From positions 124,001-188,000 of the forward strand of contig CACYHQ010000004.1 of the NCBI GenBank assembly GCA_902774245.1: a stretch of DNA of 64,000 nt, read 5' to 3'. The DNA is from an uncultured bacterium. GTDB taxonomy: Bacteria > Verrucomicrobiota > Lentisphaeria > Victivallales > UBA1829. The position numbers were made by a program, and so were the translations under genes. This document shows, one piece after another, positions 26,027 through 35,174 of the stretch; the stretch's first letter is position 1; each line of letters begins with the position of its first letter. The notes beneath the pieces are model-generated. The model saw only the letters and a program-made list of their open reading frames with translations. It searched no databases and had not been told where the DNA came from.

Positions 26027-28165
26027 TCATATCGGGATCGCCATCGTGGTCGCGGATTCAGGCGAACCTGCCATCGGGGAATGCGTCAACTGGGCAAACG
26101 CCGCGGCCTGCTCCTCGTTGCCGATCGCCGCGATCAGGTCGCCGACGTGCAGCACCGTATCCGGGCGCGGATTCGCGTCGATCCTGCCTTTATGGATAAT
26201 ACCCACGATGGACATCCCGGTCCGGGCGCGGATCTGCGACGCCTCGATGGAATGTCCGGCCAGCGGGCTGTCCGGCTGAACCTGCGTCCATTGAAGCGCG
26301 ATCATGCCGTTGAACGCACGGATTTTTTCGGCGAGCGCGAACGCCGGGCTGTCTTCGAGCATGGGCTTGTAGCGGCTGGCACGGACGGAATCCAAATAAT
26401 TCTGGATGCGCGCCTCGGAAATGTCGTTCAGGACCAGGATGCGCCGGGTCAGCTCCAGCGACACCTCGAAATTCGACAGAATGATCTCGTTGACGGTCTC
26501 GTCGGAGAGGCGCTTTTCGTTCTCGGGCGAGGCGGCGCACATGACCGTGAGGATGTCCGAATTGAACTTGCGGGCCAGTTCGATGATCGCCAGGCATTCT
26601 TCAAGTTTCTCAAGCATCGGCACAAGGACTTTCGCGTCCCGGATATGGGCCGCTGTCAGGATGATGTCGCTCATGGGGTCGCCGTAGATCACGTTAAGCC
26701 CCTCGGCCTGCGCCTCGCGGTAGGCATCGTAGAACGGTTCGACAATCACGTATTTCAGTTTCAGACGCGTCAGCACGTGCGCGATCACGCGCGAGATGCG
26801 CCCGCCGCCCACCAGCACCATGTGGTCTTCCAGGTCGGGCTGAGGCAGCTCAATGGTTTTGCTCTGCAGATTCCGCCAGACCGTCCGTCGGAGCAGGGAG
26901 TAAACAGGAACCGTGAGGTTATTGATGATCGGTCCGACGATCATGGAGCAGACGACCACGCAGAGGATCAGCGAGTACAGTTCGGTCGTGATGAATCCGG
27001 CCAGCAGACCGGTCCCGATCACCACGAACGCGATCTCCGAGGTCGGGAACATCCCGAAGAACATCGCCACGGGAATCACGTTACGGTACTTGAAGATCCA
27101 CGTGACGGCGGCCAGGAACGTTGTACGGGCAAGTCCGGTCAGGACGACCAGCACGGCCACGAGCCACCAGTGCATACCCATGTAGTGTACGTCGAGCATC
27201 ATCCCGATGGAGACAAAGAACAGCATGGCAAAGAAGTCGCGCACCGGGGACAGCTCGGACAGAGCCTTTTTCCCGTATGCGCTATCGCTCAGCACGATGC
27301 CCGCCAGGAACGCTCCGAACGAAAAGGACACATGCATGACCACGGAAATCGCGCCGGATACCAGCGCGATGCCGGTGATGGAGAGCAGGAACAGTTCCTT
27401 CGACTCCAGGCGCGCCGCATGTTCCGTGAGTTTCGGCAGATAGCGTGCCCCAACCGTCAGCATCAGCGCCATGAACACTGAACTGAGCACAAGCGGCATC
27501 AGCGAGGAAAGGCCGCCCCCGGCCGACGACAGGGCGCCGAGCTGGCAGACCAGCAGCATCAGCGGCATCACGGTCAGGTCCTGCACGATGGAGACGCCGA
27601 TCATGACGCGTCCGGAGAGCGAGTTTTCAAAGCCTTTGCTGGAGAGCGTCTTCAGGACGACCGCGGTACTGGTGGAAACAAAACAGATGCCGAAAAGGAA
27701 CAGCGAGACGTTCGAGCTGAACAGCGGGATTTTCGTGTCTCCGGCGAAATTGACGGACGGATCGCGGCTCAGCAGCCACGCGATCCCGGTCCCCGCCAGG
27801 AAGGTGAAAAGGACCTGCGCCAGCGCGCCGAAGACCGCGATTTTGAAAACGGGCCGGATGTCCTTTTTGGAGAACTCCAGCCCCATGGAAAACAGCAGCA
27901 GCGCCACGCCGACGTTCGCCAGCGAGTTCACCGCAGTGTTTGCGACTTCGCCGAGCCCGGCCTTGAACAGATAACCGACCACAACGCCCGCGAGAATATA
28001 CCCCAAGATCAGCGGCTGTTTGAGCTTCTTCGCCACGGCGCCGCCGATCAGGCCGGTAACCACGATCAGGAGGAGCGCTGTCAGGATCGCGTCCTCGTCC
28101 GTGACGCTCATGTTGCTCGTCAGATCGAGGAACCAGGTCCGGACATGCACCAGGAACTCTTTCAT
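26027..28165 (-). CDS. CPA2-family K+(Na+)/H+ antiporter with RCK domain
   Basis: The 712-aa protein has about 12-13 membrane helices (residues 25-430), beginning LTALLLIVVTGLIGGAVAKK and with the family pattern LLLFSMGLEFS. A cytosolic TrkA-N domain follows (DHMVLVGGGRISRVIAHVL; the loop is GGGRIS instead of GxGxxG), then a TrkA-C domain (about 600-690: SPLAGHSIEASQIRARTG). Kef-like antiporters exchange K+ or Na+ for H+ and are gated by nucleotides through RCK. It is 28 bp after the ABC exporter and 31 bp before copA, so transcription is probably shared. Confidence 0.9.
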   Translation of the reverse strand: MKEFLVHVRTWFLDLTSNMSVTDEDAILTALLLIVVTGLIGGAVAKKLKQPLILGYILAGVVVGYLFKAGLGEVANTAVNSLANVGVALLLFSMGLEFSKKDIRPVFKIAVFGALAQVLFTFLAGTGIAWLLSRDPSVNFAGDTKIPLFSSNVSLFLFGICFVSTSTAVVLKTLSSKGFENSLSGRVMIGVSIVQDLTVMPLMLLVCQLGALSSAGGGLSSLMPLVLSSVFMALMLTVGARYLPKLTEHAARLESKELFLLSITGIALVSGAISVVMHVSFSFGAFLAGIVLSDSAYGKKALSELSPVRDFFAMLFFVSIGMMLDVHYMGMHWWLVAVLVVLTGLARTTFLAAVTWIFKYRNVIPVAMFFGMFPTSEIAFVVIGTGLLAGFITTELYSLILCVVVCSMIVGPIINNLTVPVYSLLRRTVWRNLQSKTIELPQPDLEDHMVLVGGGRISRVIAHVLTRLKLKYVIVEPFYDAYREAQAEGLNVIYGDPMSDIILTAAHIRDAKVLVPMLEKLEECLAIIELARKFNSDILTVMCAASPENEKRLSDETVNEIILSNFEVSLELTRRILVLNDISEARIQNYLDSVRASRYKPMLEDSPAFALAEKIRAFNGMIALQWTQVQPDSPLAGHSIEASQIRARTGMSIVGIIHKGRIDANPRPDTVLHVGDLIAAIGNEEQAAAFAQLTHSPMAGSPESATTMAIPI

Positions 28166-28193
28166 CGTCTCCGCCTCCCCTTCGTCCGGGCGG

Positions 28194-30242
28194 TCAGACG
28201 TCGCGGTCCATGGAGAACTGCGTGTCGTGGAGCTTGCGGTAACGGCCGTTCATGGCCAGCAGCTCTTCGTGCGTGCCGCGTTCGACGATCTCGCCCTTGT
28301 CCATCACCAGGATCAGATCGGCGTTGCGGATGGTGCTCAGACGGTGCGCGATGGCGAACACGGTACGGTTCTCCATGACGCGGTTCAGAGCATCCTGAAT
28401 GAGTTTCTCCGTCACGGTGTCGAGCGCGCTGGTCGCCTCGTCGAGCACGAGGATCGGCGGGTTTTTCAGGATGATGCGTGCGAGCGCAATGCGCTGTTTT
28501 TCGCCGCCGGAGAGCTTGCAGCCCTTTTCGCCGGCCTCCTCCTCGTATCCGAGCGGATGCGTGCCGGAAACGATGAAGTTGTGCGCGTTGGCGCGTTCCG
28601 CCGCCTGCTGGATCTCCTCCATTGTGGCGCCGGGACGGCTGTACGCGATGTTGTTCGCGATGGTGTCGTTGAAGATGATCGGTTCCTGCGTCACGATGCC
28701 GATCTGTCTGCGGAGCGAGGCGAGCGTGTAGTCGGTCACGTTCCGGCCGTCGATCAGCACCTCGCCGCCCGTCACGTCGTACAGACGGGACAGCAATGAC
28801 GCGATCGTGGTCTTGCCGCTGCCGGTCTCGCCGACCACGGCGACCATCTGGCCGCGCGGAATGGAGAACGAGATGTCGCGGATGACGTCGCGGCCCGGCT
28901 CGTAGGCAAACGACACGTGATTGAAGACGATCGCATCGCGGAATTCGCGGAGCTCGACGGCATCGGGCTTTTCGGGGAGCGCCGTAGTCGTGTCGACCAG
29001 GTCGAAATAACGGTCCGCGGCCGCCATACTGCGCTGCAGATTGTTCACGATCTTGGTGATCTCCTTGATCGGCTGGTACATCAGGAACGCCGGCGCCAGA
29101 AGCATGAACATCTGGGAAATCGAAACGCCGCGTGAGTACGCGTACACCAGGAACACCAGGGAGATCGTGACAGTGACGGTCTCCATGACCGGCGCCATGA
29201 AAAGCTTCAGGCGGAGCGCCTTCACGACCGTGCGGAAATACTTGCCGTTCACCAGCACGAACTTGCGCGCTTCACGCGTTTCCGTGTGGTTGGACTTGAT
29301 GAGCAGGATGCCGGAGAACGTCTCGTGCATGCGCGAGACCAGCTCGGCGACCTGCGCGAACGCGCCTTTGTAGATGCGGCGGATCTTGCGGCCGAGCACC
29401 ATCACCGGGATCACGCACAGCGGCATGCCGACCACGATGATGATCAGCATGGTGAACATGTGCTGCTGGACGCTCGCGATGATCATGGCGCAGAGACAGG
29501 CAATGATCTCCAGCGGACACCGCGTGATGTCCGCGATCACGTCGGCAACCGAGTGCTCGATCATGGCGGTATCGTTGGTGCAGCGGCTGATGAGGTGCCC
29601 CACGTCCTGGCGCCCGAAGAATTTCATCGACTGGGAGAGCAGGCGTTCGTACAGCAGATTGCGCATGTCGGCGATCACGCGGACGCTTACCCAGCGCATA
29701 TTGTAGTGATTGATATAGGTCGCGAGGTTTTTCAGGATCCATGCCAGAATGAACAGCACGGCGTAGACCATGAAGAACTGCCACGTCATGCGCCCGGACT
29801 GGTCCACGATCGGGAACTCGAATTCCACGGGCCACTGCACCGTGACCGAACGTTTGCCGACCTCGATGGGCAGGTGGAACGTCTGCTTGTAATCCCGGAG
29901 CTTGTCCAGCGACTTGGTCAGTTTCGGGTCGGTGTCGACGGGATGCATGATCTCCGTGACCATCTGCGTCTTTTCCTCCTCGGTCATGCCGGCCGGGGCT
30001 TCTTCGACCGCGCGGATCACCTCTTCCGCCGTCTTCTGGTTTTTCTCGGACTGTGCGGGGTCCTGGTCCACGATCATCGCCATGTCCGGCAGGAGCATCA
30101 GTCCGCCGAACATCGATCCGCCGACCGTCAGGCCGGCCAGGATGCCGATCGTGAGCATGAGCCAGTACGGGCGGACGAAGCGCAGAATGCGCCAGTAGCT
30201 CACTGACTTGAATTCTTTCTCGTTTTCGGTGCGTCTGCTCAT
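28194..30242 (-). CDS. msbA: MsbA-like lipid A / multidrug ABC exporter
   Basis: This 682-aa half-transporter has six helices and a nucleotide-binding domain: Walker A GETGSGKTT near residue 468, Q-loop VTQEPIIFND, signature LSGGEKQRIALA, Walker B PILVLDEATSALD and the H-loop IAHRLST. It would flip lipid A-core or another lipid across the inner membrane. It is ~100 residues longer than usual because of a hydrophilic insert between helices 1 and 2 (about residues 58-150), predicted periplasmic. No good SD is seen. Confidence 0.85.
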   Translation of the reverse strand: MSRRTENEKEFKSVSYWRILRFVRPYWLMLTIGILAGLTVGGSMFGGLMLLPDMAMIVDQDPAQSEKNQKTAEEVIRAVEEAPAGMTEEEKTQMVTEIMHPVDTDPKLTKSLDKLRDYKQTFHLPIEVGKRSVTVQWPVEFEFPIVDQSGRMTWQFFMVYAVLFILAWILKNLATYINHYNMRWVSVRVIADMRNLLYERLLSQSMKFFGRQDVGHLISRCTNDTAMIEHSVADVIADITRCPLEIIACLCAMIIASVQQHMFTMLIIIVVGMPLCVIPVMVLGRKIRRIYKGAFAQVAELVSRMHETFSGILLIKSNHTETREARKFVLVNGKYFRTVVKALRLKLFMAPVMETVTVTISLVFLVYAYSRGVSISQMFMLLAPAFLMYQPIKEITKIVNNLQRSMAAADRYFDLVDTTTALPEKPDAVELREFRDAIVFNHVSFAYEPGRDVIRDISFSIPRGQMVAVVGETGSGKTTIASLLSRLYDVTGGEVLIDGRNVTDYTLASLRRQIGIVTQEPIIFNDTIANNIAYSRPGATMEEIQQAAERANAHNFIVSGTHPLGYEEEAGEKGCKLSGGEKQRIALARIILKNPPILVLDEATSALDTVTEKLIQDALNRVMENRTVFAIAHRLSTIRNADLILVMDKGEIVERGTHEELLAMNGRYRKLHDTQFSMDRDV

Positions 30243-30283
30243 GGATGTGCGGCGGGGTGTAGGAGGATTGGATTTAACGGATT

Positions 30284-30312
30284 AATGTAACACCTTGCGG
30301 CGTATTTTTCAA
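30284..30312 (-). promoter_or_regulatory. Possible promoter of the exporter-antiporter-copA cluster
   Basis: On the reverse strand there is TTGAAA, 17 bp, TACATT, 42 bp before the msbA-like start. Confidence 0.5.
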
Positions 30313-30345
30313 GCTCGCAGGGGGAAAACCATGAAACTTGCACGA

Positions 30346-31950
30346 TTATTTTGCCTCGACCGTGTACACCCAGCCGCCGTCCTTGCTCCAGGCTCGGTCG
30401 ATGCGGACCGGGATCTGACGCGTATCGGAGTTCGCGGAGAGCTTCGCGAGGATGCCTTCGAGCTCGTAGAGGTTGTCCTCGATGTTGAGCTTCTGCGCAA
30501 GTTCGGCGGCGGAACCGGAGAACGGCGCGACGGATGGAAGCGAGGATTCGAGTTCGGTCAGGAGCTTGATGACGCCCTTGCTCGCGAGCTTGTACGCCTG
30601 CACGCCGGGCTGGTGGAACGCGTTGATATGGATGAGTTCGGCGTAGGCCGCCACGGCGCGTTCGTACAGCGCGATGATCATGCCGAGGCAGAACGCGTTC
30701 ACTTCCGGGATCCGCATTTCGATCACGCTGCGGCCGTGCCCGCGGAGGGCATTGGAGAGACCGGTCAGGAATCCGTGCAGATAGTCGCCCATGTCGATGC
30801 CGTCGGAGACGGGCGCGGGCGTGCTGTCCTTCAGGACCTCGATGAACGTGATGAAAAAGTCGTTGCGGCCGTCGTTGAGCTGCTGGATGAACGCGTGGGC
30901 GTCGGTGCCGCCCTTGTTACCGAAGACGTTCAGCCCCTGGTGGACCACGTTGCCGTCCAGGTCAAGCTCCTTGCCCAGGCTCTCCATCACCAGCTGCTGC
31001 AGATAGCGCGACAGCAGGATCAGGCGGTCGGAATACGGCACGATCACCATGTTCTTGTCGCCCCTGCCGCCGCCCGCGATATACCACATTGCGGACATCA
31101 TGTAGGCGGGGTTGTGCAGGAGCGCCGGATTGCGCGTGAGGGCGTCCATGTGGCACGCGCCTTCCAGCAGCGCGCCGAAGTCAATCCCGGCGAGCGCGGC
31201 GGGCAGATGCCCCACGATGCTGGTCTCGCTGGTGCGGCCGCCAATGGATTCCGCCATCTCGAACGTCTTCAGCCACCCCTCGCGGGAGGCGTGCAGATCG
31301 AGCTCGCTGCCCTTCATGGTGATGGCGCAGGCATGCTTCGCGAACGGCAGTCCGGCCTTCGCGTAGGCATTCTCGCAAAAGATCATGTTGTTCTTGGTCT
31401 CCTGCGTGCCGCCGGACTTGGAGATGTTCACGACGAGCGTGGTCTCCAGGTCGCACACGCGCATCGCGTCGGCGGCTCCGGCCGTGTCGGTATTGTCGAG
31501 GAAATAGATCTTCAGGTTGCCGCCGCGCTGTTCTTCGCTCAGCTCGTTCCAGTACGGGCCGTTCAGCGCCATCTGGAGCAGCTGCGGACCGAGCGCGGAT
31601 CCGCCGATGCCGTTGATGATCGCGGCCTGGAAACGCTTTCCGGTCGATCCGGTCAGCTTGCCGGCGCGAATGTCGGCGGCGAATTCCTCGACGTCGGCGA
31701 ACTCGGCGCTGCCGGAGTACACGGAGCGGTCGGTGAAATGCGTGACCTTGCGGTGTTCGTCCGGGTTCTTGATCTCGCCGCATTCGATCTTCTGCATTTC
31801 GGCGTGAACGGACGTAAAACGCGGTTCGATCGCCTTTAGATCCTCGTCCTCGAATTTCATTCCGGCGAAGTTGATCTGGAACGACGATTCCCCGTCGATG
31901 ATAGTATATTTATGGCAGCGTTCGATCCACATTGCGCTCTGTTCCGACAT
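30346..31950 (-). CDS. pgi: Glucose-6-phosphate isomerase
   Basis: The 534-aa cytosolic enzyme interconverts glucose-6-phosphate and fructose-6-phosphate. It has the SIS folds with the phosphate-binding motif INGIGGSALGPQ, NISKSGGTQET in the second SIS half, GGRTSETSIVGHLPAALAG, and the active-site stretch NVFGNKGGTDAHAF. The variant motifs (SKSGGTQET) match a divergent bacterial group. The start at 31950 (MSEQSAMW) is chosen because AAAGGA lies 9 nt upstream; the in-frame 31977 start has none. It is a single gene with a good promoter. Confidence 0.92.
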   Translation of the reverse strand: MSEQSAMWIERCHKYTIIDGESSFQINFAGMKFEDEDLKAIEPRFTSVHAEMQKIECGEIKNPDEHRKVTHFTDRSVYSGSAEFADVEEFAADIRAGKLTGSTGKRFQAAIINGIGGSALGPQLLQMALNGPYWNELSEEQRGGNLKIYFLDNTDTAGAADAMRVCDLETTLVVNISKSGGTQETKNNMIFCENAYAKAGLPFAKHACAITMKGSELDLHASREGWLKTFEMAESIGGRTSETSIVGHLPAALAGIDFGALLEGACHMDALTRNPALLHNPAYMMSAMWYIAGGGRGDKNMVIVPYSDRLILLSRYLQQLVMESLGKELDLDGNVVHQGLNVFGNKGGTDAHAFIQQLNDGRNDFFITFIEVLKDSTPAPVSDGIDMGDYLHGFLTGLSNALRGHGRSVIEMRIPEVNAFCLGMIIALYERAVAAYAELIHINAFHQPGVQAYKLASKGVIKLLTELESSLPSVAPFSGSAAELAQKLNIEDNLYELEGILAKLSANSDTRQIPVRIDRAWSKDGGWVYTVEAK

Positions 31951-32015
31951 AAGTCCGTCCTTTCGAAGTTGACTCAAATAAATGACCGGTTCCGATGATA
32001 AAACGATAATCTATT

Positions 32016-32044
32016 AATATAGCACGCGAATACCGTTTTATCAA
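32016..32044 (-). promoter_or_regulatory. Promoter of pgi
   Basis: On the reverse strand there is TTGATA, 17 bp, TATATT, with GTGC before the -10 box. Confidence 0.78.
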
Positions 32045-32125
32045 GTTCATATCCATGTTTCCGGCGGGAAAAGATATCCCCAAGCCTCACCTGCTTTTTG
32101 CAAATCGAAAACAGCCATATTCCGC

Positions 32126-32154
32126 TTGACAACCGCGGAAATACAGTGTATAAT
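32126..32154 (+). promoter_or_regulatory. Consensus promoter of the DUF4139 gene
   Basis: TTGACA, exactly 17 bp, TATAAT: both boxes perfect. The start codon is 56 bp downstream. Confidence 0.92.
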
Positions 32155-32209
32155 AAAAACGAGTTCGATTCCCCGCGTCTTATTACACCTCAACACCGGA
32201 GTCCGGGAC

Positions 32210-34057
32210 ATGAAAAGATCACTGTTCGCTTTCCCCTGCGCCGCCATCCTCGCTATCATCCTCGCCGCCTCGTTCGCGCCCGCCGTGCTGTTCGGACAAT
32301 CCGCATCCGAAAAGGACGCCGACAAAAAGGAACCCGACAACGCCCCGATCGTGAAGGTCTCGCTCTACAAGAACGGCTTCTGCTTCGTAACGCGCGAGAT
32401 CGCGCCGCGCGTCTGGGACAAACCGCTCGTCCTGACCCGGAGCATCGCGCCCCGCCACGGCACGCTGTGGTTCGATGATCCGACGGCGAGGCTCCGCCGC
32501 ACCACGGTTGAAAAATACGTCACGCCGGAACCCGCGCCCGCAGCGAAGAAGAACGATGCGCCGGGGTACCGTCCCGAATGGACCACCATGACCGACGTCT
32601 TCGAGTGGCAGCAGGTCACGGTCCGCACGAAGGACGGCGAAAAGATCTCCGGCCGCGTGGTCGGCAACCAGAAGCCTCTGCCGCAGGAACAGCCGAAGGA
32701 AACGCCCGTCGAGATCATGGACGAGATGTCGGCGTACCGGTCCTCCTCCATGCCCGTCCGCATCACGTCCTCGGCCTCCACCGTGAAATCGCATTCCTCG
32801 TTCGGCGCGAGCTTCCTCACGCTCGAAACCGAAGACGGGAATTTCATCGCCGTCCGCCAATCCGACGTGGTGGAGATCAACGCAAAGAGCCTGTACGAGG
32901 GAGACGACGTCCCCCAGCCGCCTGCACCGAAGCCGGTCAAGCAGACCGAGGAGATCCAGATCGTCGAAGCGACGATGGAAGATTACCGCCCCGTGCGGAT
33001 GCGCTACCTGACCGAGGGGATCACCTGGTCGCCGTTCTATCGGCTGGACCTTTCCGAGGAGAAAGGAAAAGACGGCGGAGGCAAGGTCACGGTCAGCGCC
33101 GCGGCTACGGTCATGAACAACTACAGCGATTTCGAGAATGCCGAAGTCGAGTTCATCTCCGGGTTCCCGAGCCTCGATTTCGCGTCCGTCGTCGCCGCCG
33201 TCGCGAAAAAGCTCCCCATGAGCACGTTCCTCCAGTCGCTCGCCAATCCGTCCGCCGGCACGCCGAACTACATCCGCAACGCCACGTCCGGCATCCTGAG
33301 CCAGAGCGTCATGAGTCAGAGCGTGATGAGCAACGCGCGCCCGGTCGTCCAGATCAACAAGGAAGACGAGCCGGACGCGCCGCCGTCCAAGTGGTCCGCC
33401 TCCGGCATGGAGGACATCCAGTACAAGTCCGTCGGGAAGCTCACGATGAAGAAGGGCGACGTCGTGTATCTCCCCGTCGCATCGAAAACGGCGGATTTCG
33501 AATACGTCACGACCTGGTCGGCTCCGCTTCAGGGCGAATTCTCGTTCGGGGAAAAGACGCCCGACACGAACGTGTGGAGCACCGTCCGCTTCCGCAATCC
33601 GTTCGATTTCGCCCTCACCACCGCCCCGTACGAGATCGAACGCGACGGCAAGATCCTCGGCCAGAGCACTGGCTCCTGGTTCGGCTCGGGCGAACTCGCC
33701 TCCGTCAGGATCACGCACGCGCTGGGCGTCTCCTGCACCATGTCCCACTTCGAAAGCGGCAACCGCGAACGCGTCTTCCGCGTGCCGAGGGCGGAAGGTC
33801 TCTCCGAACTGCGCTACCGTTACCCGGACGTCACGGTCGAGCTTGCCCTCGTGAACCGCACGGGAAAGGATGTGAAGATAAGCGTCGATTCCGTCTTTTT
33901 CGGCGAGCTGATCGAGGCGGACGAAAAACCGGCGAAGTCCGTCATGACGACCGACCGCACCATGAACAGCAAGAACAAGCTCGTCTGGGACATCACCCTT
34001 CCCGCGAACAGCAAAAAGACGCTCACCTACACGTACAAAGTCATCAAAGACAGATAA
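32210..34057 (+). CDS. Secreted DUF4139-domain protein
   Basis: The 615-aa protein (start 32210, after GGAG) has a signal peptide (CAAILAIILAASFAPAVLF). It resembles the DUF4139/mucoidy-inhibitor-like family: VSLYKNGFCFVTRE near the N-terminus, a linker, then the beta-rich domain from about residue 250 (YRPVRMRYLTEGITWSPFYR; VTVSAAATVMNNYSDFENAE; LTMKKGDVVYLPV) to VWDITLPANSKKTLTYTYKV at the end. Function is unknown in the family. A low-complexity stretch SQSVMSQSVMS lies mid-protein. It has its own consensus promoter and terminator. Confidence 0.85.
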   Translation: MKRSLFAFPCAAILAIILAASFAPAVLFGQSASEKDADKKEPDNAPIVKVSLYKNGFCFVTREIAPRVWDKPLVLTRSIAPRHGTLWFDDPTARLRRTTVEKYVTPEPAPAAKKNDAPGYRPEWTTMTDVFEWQQVTVRTKDGEKISGRVVGNQKPLPQEQPKETPVEIMDEMSAYRSSSMPVRITSSASTVKSHSSFGASFLTLETEDGNFIAVRQSDVVEINAKSLYEGDDVPQPPAPKPVKQTEEIQIVEATMEDYRPVRMRYLTEGITWSPFYRLDLSEEKGKDGGGKVTVSAAATVMNNYSDFENAEVEFISGFPSLDFASVVAAVAKKLPMSTFLQSLANPSAGTPNYIRNATSGILSQSVMSQSVMSNARPVVQINKEDEPDAPPSKWSASGMEDIQYKSVGKLTMKKGDVVYLPVASKTADFEYVTTWSAPLQGEFSFGEKTPDTNVWSTVRFRNPFDFALTTAPYEIERDGKILGQSTGSWFGSGELASVRITHALGVSCTMSHFESGNRERVFRVPRAEGLSELRYRYPDVTVELALVNRTGKDVKISVDSVFFGELIEADEKPAKSVMTTDRTMNSKNKLVWDITLPANSKKTLTYTYKVIKDR

Positions 34058-34079
34058 CACCGCATTTTGAAACGTTCTC

Positions 34080-34124
34080 ACCGCCGGAGCAGGTGAAAAA
34101 CACCTGCACCGGCGGTTTGTTTCT
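34080..34124 (+). terminator. Intrinsic terminator of the DUF4139 gene
   Basis: ACCGCCGG..CAGGTG pairs with CACCTG..CCGGCGGT around five A, then TTTGTTTCT. Confidence 0.88.
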
Positions 34125-34126
34125 GC

Positions 34127-34155
34127 TTGAAAAACGCCCGCCCGCGGAGTATATT
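34127..34155 (+). promoter_or_regulatory. Promoter of the rhomboid gene
   Basis: TTGAAA, 17 bp, TATATT. It begins 2 bp after the preceding terminator. Confidence 0.75.
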
Positions 34156-34192
34156 ATTGTTTGCGAATCTTTTTGACAGGAGATACAGGATC

Positions 34193-35104
34193 ATGCTTGA
34201 CGACAGAGACTATATGAGACGGAGGCCCGAACCGGAGAATACGGTACAGACCGGGCTGAAATGCGTTTACGCGCTGATCGCGATCAACGTGGCGGCGTTT
34301 ATTCTGACGATGGGACAGCGCGAGTTCGCGATCAACGAGCTCTGGCTCAGCCCGGACCACTTCATCGGCGGGATGTTCTGGCAGCCCCTGACCGCGATGT
34401 TCATGCACGACGGGATCTCGCACATCCTGTTCAACATGTGGGGACTCTACATCTTCGGCGGCATCGTCGCGCCGCGTCTCGGCGGCAAGGCGTTCCTCGG
34501 GCTCTACCTCTCCACCGGCCTGCTCGGCAACATGGTCTGGCTGGCGGCGGCGTGGAACAGTCCGGCGGTGCTCTGCGGCGCGAGCGGCGCGGTCATGGCG
34601 GTCACGGCCGCGGCCGCGGTCATGGCCCCGGAGACGCCGATGCTCCTGCTCTTCATCCCGTTCCCGATCAAGCTCAGGACCATGGCGATCGTGTTCTTCG
34701 TGCTGGAGATCGTGCTGGAGATCACGGGCAGACAGCCCGGCGTGGCGAATCTCGTCCACATCGTCGGGTTCGTCGGCGGCTATCTCTTCATCAAGTTCTT
34801 CTTCCGCCGAGAAATGCTCTGGGATCCGCTCGCCGCGCTCGGCGGACGCCGCGGAATCCGTCAGCCGCGCGGCAATAATGGCAATTCCGCTTCCGGCTGG
34901 ACCTATCACCGCAGCCCGGACCGCGAACCCGATTACGGCCCGAACTTCAGTACGGGGTCCAACTACGGATTCAACGGTACGCGCGTCTCCCAGCGCGAGC
35001 TCGACTATCTGCTCGACAAGATCTCGCGCTCCGGCATCAACAGCCTGACCGAACAGGAGCTCCAGCGCCTGAAGCAGGCCCGCGAGGAAATGCGCCGCTC
35101 CTGA
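34193..35104 (+). CDS. Rhomboid-family intramembrane serine protease
   Basis: The 303-aa protein has six helices. Catalytic Ser131 is in CGASGAV and catalytic His189 in VHIVGFVGGY; HDGISHILFNMW provides the HxxxN oxyanion helix. Rhomboids cut membrane proteins within or next to a helix. The C-terminal 90 residues are soluble, with low-complexity Arg/Asn/Ser and a helical end (ELDYLLDKISRSGINSLTEQ) that resembles the DUF6576/SHOCT-like tail of some bacterial rhomboids. The start at 34193 (MLDDRDYMRRR) is favoured over 34127, which lies within the promoter. Confidence 0.88.
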   Translation: MLDDRDYMRRRPEPENTVQTGLKCVYALIAINVAAFILTMGQREFAINELWLSPDHFIGGMFWQPLTAMFMHDGISHILFNMWGLYIFGGIVAPRLGGKAFLGLYLSTGLLGNMVWLAAAWNSPAVLCGASGAVMAVTAAAAVMAPETPMLLLFIPFPIKLRTMAIVFFVLEIVLEITGRQPGVANLVHIVGFVGGYLFIKFFFRREMLWDPLAALGGRRGIRQPRGNNGNSASGWTYHRSPDREPDYGPNFSTGSNYGFNGTRVSQRELDYLLDKISRSGINSLTEQELQRLKQAREEMRRS

Positions 35105-35174
35105 ACTCATCCCCTCCCCACTAGAAACCAATTCCCCTACCCCATCCCCGATTCACACCGAAAGGAACCGCACC

